Part shown: positions 8,832 through 17,251 of the stretch, piece by piece
Layout of the letters: each line of letters begins with the position of its first letter
Numbering within the stretch: position 1 is the stretch's first letter
Source of the DNA: Pseudonocardia alaniniphila
GTDB taxonomy: Bacteria; Actinomycetota; Actinomycetes; Mycobacteriales; Pseudonocardiaceae
NCBI RefSeq assembly: GCF_022524485.1
Contig: NZ_JAKXMK010000003.1
Location: 248,001 to 312,000 of the forward strand
Length of the DNA: 64,000 bases
Direction of reading: 5' to 3'
The notes under the pieces: model-generated
Told to the model about the DNA's origin: nothing
Databases searched by the model: none
Seen by the model: the letters and a program-made list of their open reading frames with translations, nothing else
Translations under genes and position numbers: made by a program

Positions 8832-9980
8832 TCAGTCCGGTTCGACCGGAGAGTCCCAGTCGATGTGGTGGTCACGGATCCAGTCGCCGTCGCCCTGGCT
8901 GCGCTTGCGCGGCTCCTGCTGGGGCTTGCGGCTGCTCAGTGCCGCTGCGGCTTCGACCAGCCGTTCCACACGGGGGCGGCGCAGCGCCTCGTAGGTGGCG
9001 AACGCGCGCGGCACGCCGGGCACATCGCGCAGGCATTTCGCGAGCACCACGGAGTCCTCGATCGCCATCGACGCGCCCTGACCCGCAGACGGCGAGGCCG
9101 CGTGGGCGGCGTCGCCCGCAATCGTCATCCGGCCGCGATGCCACAGGGGGACGGTGGCGATGTCGTGGTCGTTGTGCCCGACGATCCGGTCGGTGGCCGC
9201 GACGACCTCCACGGCCGGGCCGCCGTCATCGCCGAACACGCCGACGAGCCGGTCCTGCCACCACTGCGTCGTCATGTCGGCGAGCTCGGTCTTCGTCAGC
9301 TCCGGGGCGGGCACCCTGGCGAACCACCACAGCCCGCCCCGAGGCCCCCCGATGACGCCGAAGAACGCGCGACGGCCACGGACCATCCGGTACGTGTCGG
9401 CGGGCACCGCGACCGGCGCCACCGTGCTGAAGCCGTAGACGATGTGCTGGCCGGTGTAGCGCGGCGCCGGTGCGTCCGCGTCGAGGAGCCCACGGGTCAC
9501 CGACCACACGCCGTCGGCGCCGACGAGCAGGTCACCGTGGGCGTGGCTGCCATCGGCGAACACGGCGTGCACCTGCCCGTCCGACGTGGTGGCGTCGACG
9601 AGCCTGCGCCCGCGTTCGACCCGCACCCCGCGCCGCTCGGCCTCGTCCAGCAGCACCCGGTAGAGCGCGGAGCGCAGGAACGTACGGGGCACCAGGTCGT
9701 GTGAGTCGGCGCCGGTCAGCGGGCCTTCACCGACCTTCGCGCCGTCGGCGTCATAGACCTCGATGCGGCGTGCCGGCTCCCCCGCTGCCGCGACCGCGCC
9801 GTCGAGCCCCACGGCCGCGAGTGCGTCCATGCCGTTGACACCCAGGGTGAGGAAGGCGCCGACGTCGTCGGCGAGGGTCGGGTACGCCTCGTAGACGGTG
9901 GAGCCGATGCCGGCCTTGTGCAGCGCCACCGCGGTGACCGCGCCGGCGATGCCCCCTCCGATGATCACAGCGTGCGTCAT
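8832..9980 (-). CDS. FAD-dependent aromatic-ring-type monooxygenase
   Basis: A 382-residue group A flavoprotein hydroxylase (p-hydroxybenzoate hydroxylase fold). GGGIAG at 8-13 is the FAD Rossmann motif, GADG at 154-157 is the DG motif that contacts NAD(P)H and FAD, and the GDAAHAASPSAGQG stretch at 289-302 binds the ribityl chain. The C-terminal tail (about 345-382) is Lys/Arg/Gln rich and lacks the thioredoxin-like domain of phenol hydroxylases. ATG 9980 follows a GGGGGG run three bases away. It lies 157 bases after the regulator gene on the same strand and may be its target; the nearby P450 suggests a shared oxidative pathway. Confidence 0.87.
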   Translation of the reverse strand: MTHAVIIGGGIAGAVTAVALHKAGIGSTVYEAYPTLADDVGAFLTLGVNGMDALAAVGLDGAVAAAGEPARRIEVYDADGAKVGEGPLTGADSHDLVPRTFLRSALYRVLLDEAERRGVRVERGRRLVDATTSDGQVHAVFADGSHAHGDLLVGADGVWSVTRGLLDADAPAPRYTGQHIVYGFSTVAPVAVPADTYRMVRGRRAFFGVIGGPRGGLWWFARVPAPELTKTELADMTTQWWQDRLVGVFGDDGGPAVEVVAATDRIVGHNDHDIATVPLWHRGRMTIAGDAAHAASPSAGQGASMAIEDSVVLAKCLRDVPGVPRAFATYEALRRPRVERLVEAAAALSSRKPQQEPRKRSQGDGDWIRDHHIDWDSPVEPD

Positions 9981-10103
9981 GATCCCCCCGGCCGTGACAG
10001 TAGCGCCGGTACTCGTCGACGGCGCTGAACGCCGTTTCCGTGGGTCGTGCGGGGCACGCGGTCCACCGGTACCACGCGCCGGGTCGGCCTGCCACCCGCC
10101 GAG

Positions 10104-10128
10104 CTGTCGCGACCGTAGCTGTCACGAC
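10104..10128. repeat. Two 10-bp direct repeats before the FAD monooxygenase gene
   Basis: CTGTCGCGAC (10104-10113) and CTGTCACGAC (10119-10128) repeat with a 15-base period and one mismatch, in the gap between the regulator gene and the monooxygenase gene. They could be half-sites for a regulator. This rests on sequence similarity alone. Confidence 0.25.
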
Positions 10129-10137
10129 GACGAGACG

Positions 10138-11088
10138 TCACTGCGCGCGCAGGCGAGCGTGGTCGAGCGCCTTCCATTGCGCGGTGGTGAGCCGGTCGGG
10201 CCTGGCGGTGACGGTGTAGGCCCCCGCCGGGGTGCGCCGGAGCGCGACGGGATCGGCGATCTCCGGGTGCTCTTCCGCGTCGCGCAGCGCGTCGGCGACA
10301 CGGTCGAGAGGCCAGTCCAGCACGGCGGCGAGCTCGTACGGCGTGAGCGGCTCGGCCGAATGCACGAGAGCCGCGAGGACGGTCAGCGCGTCCCCGGCGT
10401 CGACCATCAGGTCGCCGCCGAGCATGCCGTAGTAGATGCGCTCGAAGAACTGGCCCAGCGCCTCGAGGCGGGAGCCGACGGGTGTGCCCGCACCGAAGAC
10501 CTCGACGCCGCGCCGGGCGGTCTCCACCCACATCGCGTTCGCCCGGACGCTCGCCGACCACGACCGGGACCACACGTCGTCGTCGATGATGTACCGCTCA
10601 CGCCGCTGCAGCGCATCGCGCTCGCGTCGGACCAGCTCCAGACCTTCGAGATAGCTGATGGCGGTGGAGATCGACGCCGGGCTGACCCGCAGCCGCGCCA
10701 CCAGCTCGGCGGCGGTGAGGCTGGCCGAGTCGCTGATGTAGAGGCATGCGAGCACCCTCGCCGCCATCCTCGGGAGCCCCGTCTGGACCACCATCATCAC
10801 GAACTGTTCCTCGAAGCCGCGTACCGTCTCGGCGTCATCCCCGTCGGCGCCTGAGACGGCCAGGGCACCGCCCGGCGGAACGGACGCCCGGCGGCGGGCG
10901 CGCCGGGTCGTCAACCGGGTCGCCTCATCGGCGCGATAGCCGTGGAGCCCACCGTTGCGGGCCACCTCGCGGCTGACGGTCGACGTCGGACGCGCCAGAC
11001 GCCGGGCGATCTCGGCGTAGCCGAGCCCCTCGGCCAGACCATCCGCGATCAGCCGGCGGTCCTGGCTCGTCAGCCTGCCTCCCGGCAT
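10138..11088 (-). CDS. Transcriptional regulator with IS30-type HTH plus MarR/GbsR-like winged helix
   Basis: A 316-residue predicted DNA-binding protein. Residues about 6-55 ([16 protein letters not shown] ... SREVARNGG) form an HTH_38-type helix-turn-helix as in the N-terminus of IS30 transposases, including the start of the following YRADEA strand. Residues about 110-175 are a winged helix of MarR/GbsR type ([18 protein letters not shown]). The rest is helical and may bind a ligand or dimerise. ATG 11088 is chosen because GGGGGAG lies five bases upstream; the frame runs on to GTG 11142 without a ribosome site. It diverges from the P450 gene across a gap that holds a palindrome, the usual arrangement for an autoregulating local regulator. 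It lacks the transposase DDE catalytic domain, so it is not an insertion sequence. Confidence 0.8.
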   Translation of the reverse strand: MPGGRLTSQDRRLIADGLAEGLGYAEIARRLARPTSTVSREVARNGGLHGYRADEATRLTTRRARRRASVPPGGALAVSGADGDDAETVRGFEEQFVMMVVQTGLPRMAARVLACLYISDSASLTAAELVARLRVSPASISTAISYLEGLELVRRERDALQRRERYIIDDDVWSRSWSASVRANAMWVETARRGVEVFGAGTPVGSRLEALGQFFERIYYGMLGGDLMVDAGDALTVLAALVHSAEPLTPYELAAVLDWPLDRVADALRDAEEHPEIADPVALRRTPAGAYTVTARPDRLTTAQWKALDHARLRAQ

Positions 11089-11213
11089 CCGCACTCCCCC
11101 GCTCGTCGATCGTCGCGCCCAGTGTGCGTTCACGATCAGCACATTGCAATTCGGACACCTCCAGCAGTTGCGTTCGTCGGCAAGTTCATTGCAACGATCT
11201 GCAAAGGAACACT

Positions 11214-11233
11214 GCTAGATGCGACGATCTAGC
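11214..11233. promoter_or_regulatory. Palindromic operator candidate
   Basis: GCTAGAT-GCGACG-ATCTAGC is a perfect inverted repeat with 7-base arms and a 6-base spacer. It ends two bases before the -35 box of the predicted P450 promoter and sits in the divergent gap beside the regulator gene. A dimeric regulator, most simply the adjacent two-HTH protein, is the likely ligand. Confidence 0.55.
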
Positions 11234-11234
11234 G

Positions 11235-11263
11235 TTGACGGTTCTTCAAACGCAACGTAGCCT
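11235..11263 (+). promoter_or_regulatory. Predicted promoter of the P450 operon
   Basis: TTGACG (11235-11240) and TAGCCT (11258-11263) are separated by 17 bases, matching the primary sigma consensus (TTGAC ... TANNNT). Transcription would begin near 11270, about 30 bases before the P450 start codon. Confidence 0.55.
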
Positions 11264-11300
11264 TCGGCCTCGTCTGAAAGATCGACGACTGAGGGCCGAG

Positions 11301-12494
11301 ATGACGAAACTCCTTTCACTCCCCACCACGCGGCCGGCAGGGCGCCCCTTCGACCCGCCGGAGGAGCTCGCCCGGATCCGCGAGCAGGAGCCACTGAGCC
11401 GGTTGGTCTTCCCGGACGGGCACGAGGGCTGGCTGGTGACCAGCCACGCCCTGGCGCGTGCCGTGGTGGGCGACCGCCGCTTCAGCGCGCGGCACGAGCT
11501 CCTCCACATCCCGCTGCCCGGGCCCAGTGCCACGCAACAGCCCCCGCCCGCGCCGCCGGGGCTGTTCATCGGGATGGACGCGCCAGAGCACACCCGCTAC
11601 CGGCGCCTGCTCACAGGCAAGTTCACCGTGCGGCGGATGCGCCTGCTCGCGGATCGGGTCGAGGAGATCGCCGCCGAGCAGCTGGACGCGATGAACCGCA
11701 ACGGCCCGCCGACAGACCTGGTGGAGGCCTACGCCCAGCCCATCCCCGCGTTGACGATCTGCGAGCTGCTCGGCGTCCCGTACACCGACCACGAGTTGTT
11801 CCAGCGGCATGCGGCCACGGTGAACAACCACGACGCCACGATGGAGGAGCAGTACGCGGCCATCATGGCGATTCAGGAGTATCTGCAGGGGCTGGTCTCG
11901 GCCAAGCGCACGGAGCCCACCGACGACCTGCTCAGCGACCTGACCACGAGCGATCTCACCGACGAGGAGCTCACCAACGTCGGCACCTTGCTGCTGGGCG
12001 CCGGCCTCGACACCACCGCCAACATGATCGCGCTGGGCACCTTCGCGCTGCTGACCCATCCCGACCAGCTCGCCGCCCTCCGCAGCGACCCCGGCCTCGT
12101 CGACCAGGCGATCGAGGAGCTGCTGCGTTACCTCTCGATCGCCCACACCGGGGCACGGTCAGCGCTGGAGGACGTCGAGCTCAACGGCCACGTGATCAAG
12201 GCGGGCGAGACGGTGGCCCTCTCGATGCAAGCCGCCAACCGCGACCCGGAGAAGTTCCCGGACCCCGACACGCTCGACATCCGCCGGCACGCGGGTGGTC
12301 ACCTGTCGCTCGGCCACGGCATCCACCAGTGCCTCGGCCAGCAGCTCGCACGCGTCGAGATGCGGGCGGCCTTCCCGGCGCTTCTCGCCCGATTCCCCAC
12401 CCTGCGTCTCGACGTCGCTGCTGAGGACGTGCCATTGCGTACCAATTCGGACATCTACGGCGTGGACCGGCTCCCGGTCGCGTGGGACGCCTAG
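11301..12494 (+). CDS. Cytochrome P450
   Basis: A 397-residue soluble bacterial P450. The I-helix oxygen-activation motif AGLDTT is at 234-239, the K-helix ExxR at 273-276 and the haem loop [10 protein letters not shown] at 337-346 with thiolate ligand Cys344. The first residue of the haem signature is Leu instead of the usual Phe. The WLVTSHA (44-50) and HTRYRRLL (97-104) segments are standard for class I actinobacterial P450s. The start ATG 11301 follows GAGGG by five bases; the frame is open further upstream but crosses the promoter. Class I P450s need a ferredoxin and reductase: the next gene, 124 bases away on the same strand, encodes a reductase-ferredoxin fusion that could serve. Substrate unknown. 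Confidence 0.93.
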   Translation: MTKLLSLPTTRPAGRPFDPPEELARIREQEPLSRLVFPDGHEGWLVTSHALARAVVGDRRFSARHELLHIPLPGPSATQQPPPAPPGLFIGMDAPEHTRYRRLLTGKFTVRRMRLLADRVEEIAAEQLDAMNRNGPPTDLVEAYAQPIPALTICELLGVPYTDHELFQRHAATVNNHDATMEEQYAAIMAIQEYLQGLVSAKRTEPTDDLLSDLTTSDLTDEELTNVGTLLLGAGLDTTANMIALGTFALLTHPDQLAALRSDPGLVDQAIEELLRYLSIAHTGARSALEDVELNGHVIKAGETVALSMQAANRDPEKFPDPDTLDIRRHAGGHLSLGHGIHQCLGQQLARVEMRAAFPALLARFPTLRLDVAAEDVPLRTNSDIYGVDRLPVAWDA

Positions 12495-12618
12495 AGCGCC
12501 GCTCGATTTTCCGGGCCGATGCGCCTAGCGTCGCGGGCTGAACGTGCACACGGGGGGCATCCATCGTCTCGGGGACCGGCATCGGTGCGCGCCGGTCGTG
12601 GCCCGCGGAGGAGTCGCC

Positions 12619-14355
12619 ATGGCCTCACTGCTGTCGGTCAACGTCGGCATGCCGAAAGACGTGCCGTGGGAAGGCAGGACCGTCCACACCGGCATCTGGA
12701 AGTCACCGGTGCCCGGCCCGTGCATGGCGCGCCGCCTCAACCTCGACGGTGACGGCCAGGGCGACCTCGCCGGCCACGGCGGCGAGAACCGGGCCGTGCT
12801 CGTCTACCAGATGCAGTCCTACGACTACTGGCGCACCGAACTCGACCGCGACGACCTCGCCTTCGGAGAGTTCGGCGAGAACCTCACCGTCGACGGGCTG
12901 CCGGACAGCGAGGTCTGCATCGGCGACCGCTACCGCATCGGCCATGCCGAGTTCGAGGTCACCCAGCCACGAGTGACCTGCTACCGCGTCGGCATGCGCC
13001 TGGGCAGGCCGGACATGCCTGCGCTGCTCGTCGCCCACCACCGTCCCGGCTTCTACATGCGGGTGATCACCGAGGGCGTCGTCGAGGCGGGCGACGAGAT
13101 CGTCAAGACGTCCTCCGGCAGGCACGGGATGAGCGTCGCCGACATCGACGCCCTGCTCTACCTGCCCGACCGCGACGTCGAGCAGATGCGGCTCGCGCTC
13201 GACATCCCCGCGCTCAGCCCGGGCTGGCAGGGCTCGTTCCGAGAGCTCGTCGCCGCCGCCGGCTCGCCGGCAGCCGCACGGGCTGCGGTACACGAGCCCG
13301 CGTGGCCCGGGTTCCGGACCTTGCGTGTCGCGGATGTCGTGCCGGAGAGCGGCACCGTCACGTCCATCTATCTCACCGCCGACGACGGAGCGCCGTTGCC
13401 GCCGGCGCTTCCCGGGCAGTACCTCACGGTGCGGGTCACCGGCGCCGGGACCCCCGCCCCCGTTCGCAGCTACTCGCTCTCCTCCGCCCCGGGGGCGCAG
13501 CAGTACCGGCTCAGCGTCAAGCGCGAGAACCACGGCGTCGTCAGCGGCTACCTGCACACGGCGCTGCGCCCCGGCGCAGTTCTCGACGTCGCTGCGCCGC
13601 GCGGCGACTTCGTCCTCACCGACCGCGACACCCCCGTGCTCCTGATCTCGGCGGGGATCGGCGTGACTCCGGTGGTGGCCATGCTGCACCGCCTCGCCGC
13701 GGAGCACAGCGATCGCGAGGTCTGGTGGCTCCACGGCTCTCGCGGACCCACCGAGGACGCCCTCGCCCGAGAAGCCCACGGCCTCCTCGAGACGCTCCCG
13801 CACGCGCACCGGCGCGTCTTCTACAGCGCCGCCGGCCCGGGCGATCTCGCGGCCGCTCACGCCACGAGTGGCCGCCTGACACCCCAGGCGCTCGCGGACC
13901 TGGACCTCCCCACGGACGCCTCCGCCTACATCTGCGGGCCCTCGGGGTTCATGGCGGACATGCAGGACGCGCTCAGATCGCTCGGGCTGTCCGCCGACGA
14001 CATCCACGTCGAGCTGTTCAGCGCACTCGACGCGATCACCCCGGGCGTCACCGACCACCAGCGCGTCGCACCCCATCCGCCGCAGGGGCCGCCCGGCACG
14101 GGTCCATTGACCACCTTCGCCCGCAGCGGGATCTCCGTGCCCTTCGACACCGGGCAAACCAGCCTGCTCGAGTTCGCCGACGCCTGCGATGTCCCGACGA
14201 GGTGGTCGTGCCGCACAGGCGTCTGCCACACCTGCACCACTCCCCTCCTCTCCGGGGAGGTGGACTACTCGCCCGAGCCGCTCGAGCCGCCGCCGCCCGG
14301 CGAGATCCTCATCTGCTGTTCGCGCCCCACCACGGACGTGGTGCTGGACATGTAG
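12619..14355 (+). CDS. MOSC - flavin reductase - 2Fe-2S ferredoxin fusion
   Basis: A 578-residue three-part protein. Residues 1-160 are a MOSC domain (beta barrel of molybdenum-cofactor sulfurases and YiiM), with conserved Cys121 in the TCYRVG segment; 165-215 is the YiiM-type helical domain; 228-335 is the FAD/FMN-binding barrel (RSYSLSSAP); 340-480 is the NAD(P)-binding domain (SAGIGVTPVVAML and CGPSGFM); 490-578 is a plant-type ferredoxin with Cys531, Cys536, Cys539 and Cys566 or Cys567. GGAGGAG lies five bases before ATG 12619. The reductase-ferredoxin half could deliver electrons from NAD(P)H to the upstream P450. The MOSC half may act on N-hydroxylated compounds or sulfur carriers. The fusion is known from other bacteria, but its physiological role is not settled. 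Confidence 0.9.
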   Translation: MASLLSVNVGMPKDVPWEGRTVHTGIWKSPVPGPCMARRLNLDGDGQGDLAGHGGENRAVLVYQMQSYDYWRTELDRDDLAFGEFGENLTVDGLPDSEVCIGDRYRIGHAEFEVTQPRVTCYRVGMRLGRPDMPALLVAHHRPGFYMRVITEGVVEAGDEIVKTSSGRHGMSVADIDALLYLPDRDVEQMRLALDIPALSPGWQGSFRELVAAAGSPAAARAAVHEPAWPGFRTLRVADVVPESGTVTSIYLTADDGAPLPPALPGQYLTVRVTGAGTPAPVRSYSLSSAPGAQQYRLSVKRENHGVVSGYLHTALRPGAVLDVAAPRGDFVLTDRDTPVLLISAGIGVTPVVAMLHRLAAEHSDREVWWLHGSRGPTEDALAREAHGLLETLPHAHRRVFYSAAGPGDLAAAHATSGRLTPQALADLDLPTDASAYICGPSGFMADMQDALRSLGLSADDIHVELFSALDAITPGVTDHQRVAPHPPQGPPGTGPLTTFARSGISVPFDTGQTSLLEFADACDVPTRWSCRTGVCHTCTTPLLSGEVDYSPEPLEPPPPGEILICCSRPTTDVVLDM

Positions 14356-14370
14356 CGGCTCGTCGCCGGA

Positions 14371-15039
14371 TCACGAGCGGGCGCGCAGGGTCTCGACCCC
14401 GGCACCCGTGAGGTGGTCGCAGTACTCCACACGTCCGGTGGTCGCCATCGTGATCGCCAAGGTGGTTCCGGACACGAGCGGACCCACGCCTGTGGTGAAC
14501 GGGCCGTCCGTCGCGACGAGGCGCAAGCCGGCCACCCGGCTCTTGCCGACGAGCATGAGGTCCGAGCTCGTGTAGAAGGTCGCCAGCTGCGTGACCAGCT
14601 CGATCGGGTAGTCGTGATCGATCCCCAGTGGGCGCCGGATGTCCTCGCCGTGGACGACGATCTCGCCGAGCATCGCGACCTTCGGCAACGGAGGCGCCGT
14701 CGTGCTGCGAACGACGCCACGGAAGCGGGCGAGGGTCTCGGCAGGCGTCGCACCCAACTGCTCGGCCAACCGCATCGCCACCTGCTTGTCGAAGTCGAAC
14801 CGGCAACAGACCACGCCCGCGAACCACCGCAGGGGGTTCAGGCTCGCGCCCGCGGTGAGATGAGCGAGGACGTCGCGCACCGACAGGCCGGGGCACAGTG
14901 ACGGCGTCGCCCACTGTTCGTCGGTCAACCCGGTGAGATCCGCGGCCAAGGCCGCCCGCTCGGCATGGACAGCCGCCCAGGTGGGCCGTCCGGTCGTGCC
15001 GGAAGGGACTGCGTTGTTGCGGTCTCGAAACAGTGCCAT
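14371..15039 (-). CDS. DinB/maleylpyruvate-isomerase-like family protein
   Basis: A 222-residue protein of the TIGR03083 group (mycothiol-dependent maleylpyruvate isomerase N-terminal fold, a DinB-like four-helix bundle). The helical bundle has the metal-binding pattern of the family: HLTAG after the conserved CPGLSVRDVLA segment, and a later HGEDIRRPLG motif near residues 133-142. Start at ATG 15039 because GAGGA is five bases upstream; the longer frame to 15051 lacks one. In actinobacteria such proteins use mycothiol as cofactor or a divalent metal; most have no known substrate. It converges on the MOSC fusion gene with 15 bases between the stops. Confidence 0.8.
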   Translation of the reverse strand: MALFRDRNNAVPSGTTGRPTWAAVHAERAALAADLTGLTDEQWATPSLCPGLSVRDVLAHLTAGASLNPLRWFAGVVCCRFDFDKQVAMRLAEQLGATPAETLARFRGVVRSTTAPPLPKVAMLGEIVVHGEDIRRPLGIDHDYPIELVTQLATFYTSSDLMLVGKSRVAGLRLVATDGPFTTGVGPLVSGTTLAITMATTGRVEYCDHLTGAGVETLRARS

Positions 15040-15177
15040 CAGAGTCCTCACGCCGGGAGCGGGTCGAGCACAACCGGAGACTGAGACTCCCGCCGCGGCG
15101 CGGAATCATCGCCGCGCCGAACCGGACTCGATGCCGGCTCGGACACACCGGCTCATACGGGTGAGCCAGGGAAGTGC

Positions 15178-15861
15178 CTATGTGTAGTCGGAGCGGTCCC
15201 AGCAGTTCACGAACTCCGTCTCACCGAGCCGGGTGTTCCACACCCTGCGAGCGCCGCCCGGGCGGAGCTGCCGCATGCGACGGGGCTGGGCTGGGTCGAA
15301 CCAGGAGAACGTCTCGACCTTGGCGGACTGGAGAGCGATCGCTTCGTCGAGCGCGGGCTCGAGGTCGCTGTCATGGGACGCGAGGATGACGAGGTCGACG
15401 TCGGGGCGGCGTGCCTCACGAACCATCGCGAGCGCGCAGAGGACGTCAACGCCCTTCTCGCTCTTGCTTTCGACGACGCGCTTACCGTTGGCGTCGTACA
15501 TGAGATTGCCGCCTGCGTCCCGCTGGTAGCGGTACTTCAACGGCCTGAGCTGCACGGTGACGCACTTCTCGCGTTCCCAGTGCGCCTTCTGTGCCTGGTT
15601 GCGGGCGTAGGCCTTGGGGTCGTGCTCGGGCGAGGGCTCACCCCGGTAGACGAGCACCGCGGACAGCTCGGCGAGATCCATCCCCGGCCGCTGGGCCCGG
15701 TTGCGGGCGCTGATCAGCTGACCGGCGAACATCCAGGGGTCTATGAGCGACTCGTGGCGCTGCAGGTGCCGGCTGGCCTGGAACAACTCGTGCCCGGTGA
15801 GGTGCACGTTCTGGTAGTCGACGACGACTGCCGCTCGCAGCGTTGCGATGCCATCCCCCAC
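15178..15861 (-). CDS. NYN-domain (PIN-like nuclease fold) protein
   Basis: A protein of about 227 residues in the NYN/LabA family of PIN-like nucleases. The first acidic motif VVVDYQNVHL is at the N-terminus, followed by an acidic GVDVLCALAMVR helix and the ILASHDSDLEPAL motif; these Asp residues form the metal site that would cleave RNA. The start is uncertain: GTG 15873 lies inside a terminator hairpin, so GTG 15861, just after the T-run, is preferred. If the leader begins close by, translation may be leaderless or weak. Downstream of the domain comes an Arg-rich tail (about 185-227). It follows the PhzF-like gene on the same strand but is separated from it by the terminator. Confidence 0.8.
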   Translation of the reverse strand: MGDGIATLRAAVVVDYQNVHLTGHELFQASRHLQRHESLIDPWMFAGQLISARNRAQRPGMDLAELSAVLVYRGEPSPEHDPKAYARNQAQKAHWEREKCVTVQLRPLKYRYQRDAGGNLMYDANGKRVVESKSEKGVDVLCALAMVREARRPDVDLVILASHDSDLEPALDEAIALQSAKVETFSWFDPAQPRRMRQLRPGGARRVWNTRLGETEFVNCWDRSDYT

Positions 15862-15895
15862 AAAAAACCCCACCAGTCCCAGAGGGACGGTGGGG
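15862..15895 (-). terminator. Intrinsic terminator or attenuator before the NYN gene
   Basis: On the minus strand, a stem of 7 pairs (15889-15895 with 15868-15874) plus 5 pairs (15884-15888 with 15876-15880), one bulged base and a three-base loop is followed at once by six T (15867-15862). This is the clearest Rho-independent terminator in the window. It would end transcription from the PhzF-like gene 125 bases upstream; because the NYN frame begins right after it, it could also act as an attenuator. On the minus strand a TAGTGT hexamer lies shortly upstream of the hairpin and could be a -10 box. Confidence 0.75.
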
Positions 15896-16019
15896 AACTA
15901 GGCCACGGACACTACACCACCCTCACAGTGCCTAACTCCACGCGAGTGCGATTGGTTCCCGATCCGTGATCAGGCCGCGACCTGGGGTTACGCAAGGACA
16001 CGCAGTCCGCTGTGGACGC

Positions 16020-16808
16020 TCACGTGTGTGGGGAGGTGTGCAGCCGGCCGCTGAAGATGGTTACCGCGTGGCCGGCAAGGCTCACCTGATCCCCGTCCAG
16101 CCGTACGCGCAGCATCCCGCCGCGTTCGGAGGCCTGCTCCGCGAGGAATTCGCCGACACCCAAGCGTGGGCACCACCAGCTCGCCAGCGTGCAGTGTGCC
16201 GACCCGGTCACGGGATCCTCCGGAATCCCCGCATTGGGAGCGAAGAACCGGCTGACCACGTCCGACCGGCCGTTGTCGCCGGGCGCGGTGACGACAACCC
16301 CACGAGCGCTGACCCGAGCGAGCATCGCCAGGTCGGGGCGCAACGATCGAACCTCGTCGGCCGAGCCCGCCTCGACCAGGACGTCATGACGACCGCGCCA
16401 CGTCGAACGCACGGTGACCCCGGGCAGTCCGGCGAGGAGTTCCTCCGACGGCACCTCCGGGCGCGACGGGTCAGCCGGAAGCTCTGTCCTCACGGAGCCG
16501 TCAGGACCAGCGCTGCAGGTCAACGTCCCGCTGCGCGTCTCGAAGCTCTGATCGCCACCGAGCACATGTGCGCTCGCCAACGTTCCGTGCCCGCACAGCG
16601 CCAGCTCGGTGGTCGGGGAGAACCAGCGCAGGGGTTTCGGCGCGTCTTCAGCGCCCGACACGTCCACGAACGCCGTGGCGGTCTGGTTGAGCTCTCCGGC
16701 GACCGATTGCATCCAGCCCTCGTCGGCTGCTCCGGCCAGCAGCACCACACCCGCCGGATTGCCCCGAAATGCCGTTTCGGCAAAGACGTCCACCACGTAT
16801 GCCCGCAC
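16020..16808 (-). CDS. PhzF-family isomerase-like protein
   Basis: A 262-residue PhzF-like protein (diaminopimelate-epimerase fold, two similar halves). Family landmarks are GNPAGVV (16-22), CGHGTLASAH (72-81) and EDPVTGSAH near 210. In PhzF the catalytic Glu sits in an N-x-S-E-T-x-F motif; here the matching segment reads NQTATAF (41-47), with Ala where Glu is expected, so ordinary isomerase chemistry may be lost or moved. The start is GTG 16808, with AGGG six bases upstream; TTG 16814 is the alternative. The open frame continues far upstream to 17432 but that part is antisense to other genes and has no domain. No phenazine genes are near, so the name says nothing about product. Confidence 0.8.
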   Translation of the reverse strand: MRAYVVDVFAETAFRGNPAGVVLLAGAADEGWMQSVAGELNQTATAFVDVSGAEDAPKPLRWFSPTTELALCGHGTLASAHVLGGDQSFETRSGTLTCSAGPDGSVRTELPADPSRPEVPSEELLAGLPGVTVRSTWRGRHDVLVEAGSADEVRSLRPDLAMLARVSARGVVVTAPGDNGRSDVVSRFFAPNAGIPEDPVTGSAHCTLASWWCPRLGVGEFLAEQASERGGMLRVRLDGDQVSLAGHAVTIFSGRLHTSPHT

Positions 16809-16903
16809 GGCCAACCCTAACCAGTGGCTGCAACCGGATAGGTTAGCGACGGCATGTGGGAGCCGGCAGAGGCCGCGCGGCCGGGGCGCCTCGGGCCTCA
16901 GGG

Positions 16904-17200
16904 TTACAGCAGGGTGCCGCCCGCCCGCCACTCGAGCGCCCGCCCCACGAACTGACGGAGCTTGTCGGGGTCGGCCGACAGTCCGAAGTGGTCGTGGAGC
17001 CGTTGGGTCAGGTACCGGATGAGGTCGTCGGCACCGTCCCCCCGGTCCAGCCGCTCCACCAGCGGATCGATCAGGCAGTCGTACTCGTCGGGCGGCGCGG
17101 GGCCGGGGATCGAGAACACACCGATGGGGTCCCAGCCGCGCAGCAGAGCTCGCATCGCGGCGGCTCGCTCCGCATCGACACCAGAAGGCCGGCCGCACAC
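16904..17200 (-). CDS. Small WDPIGV/DEYD protein (DUF1871-like)
   Basis: A 98-residue protein with the WDPIGV motif at 23-28 and DEYD at 38-41, followed by a helix-rich C-terminus. This pairing is typical of the small DUF1871-like family found near toxin-immunity and other accessory genes; its function is unknown. GTG 17200 has no ribosome site, but TACTCT, a TANNNT -10 box, ends six bases before the GTG, so a leaderless mRNA is plausible. Confidence 0.6.
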   Translation of the reverse strand: MCGRPSGVDAERAAAMRALLRGWDPIGVFSIPGPAPPDEYDCLIDPLVERLDRGDGADDLIRYLTQRLHDHFGLSADPDKLRQFVGRALEWRAGGTLL

Positions 17201-17251
17201 GCGACCAGAGTAGGACGATCCTCCCCCGACGGCGGAGGCGTTCGCTGCGGC

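Noticed and set aside
10138..11088. IS30-type insertion sequence
   Set aside because: Only the HTH resembles the transposase; no DDE domain, terminal inverted repeats or target duplication are visible.
16020..16808. Phenazine biosynthesis locus
   Set aside because: A lone PhzF-fold protein with a changed active site and no other phz gene does not indicate phenazines.
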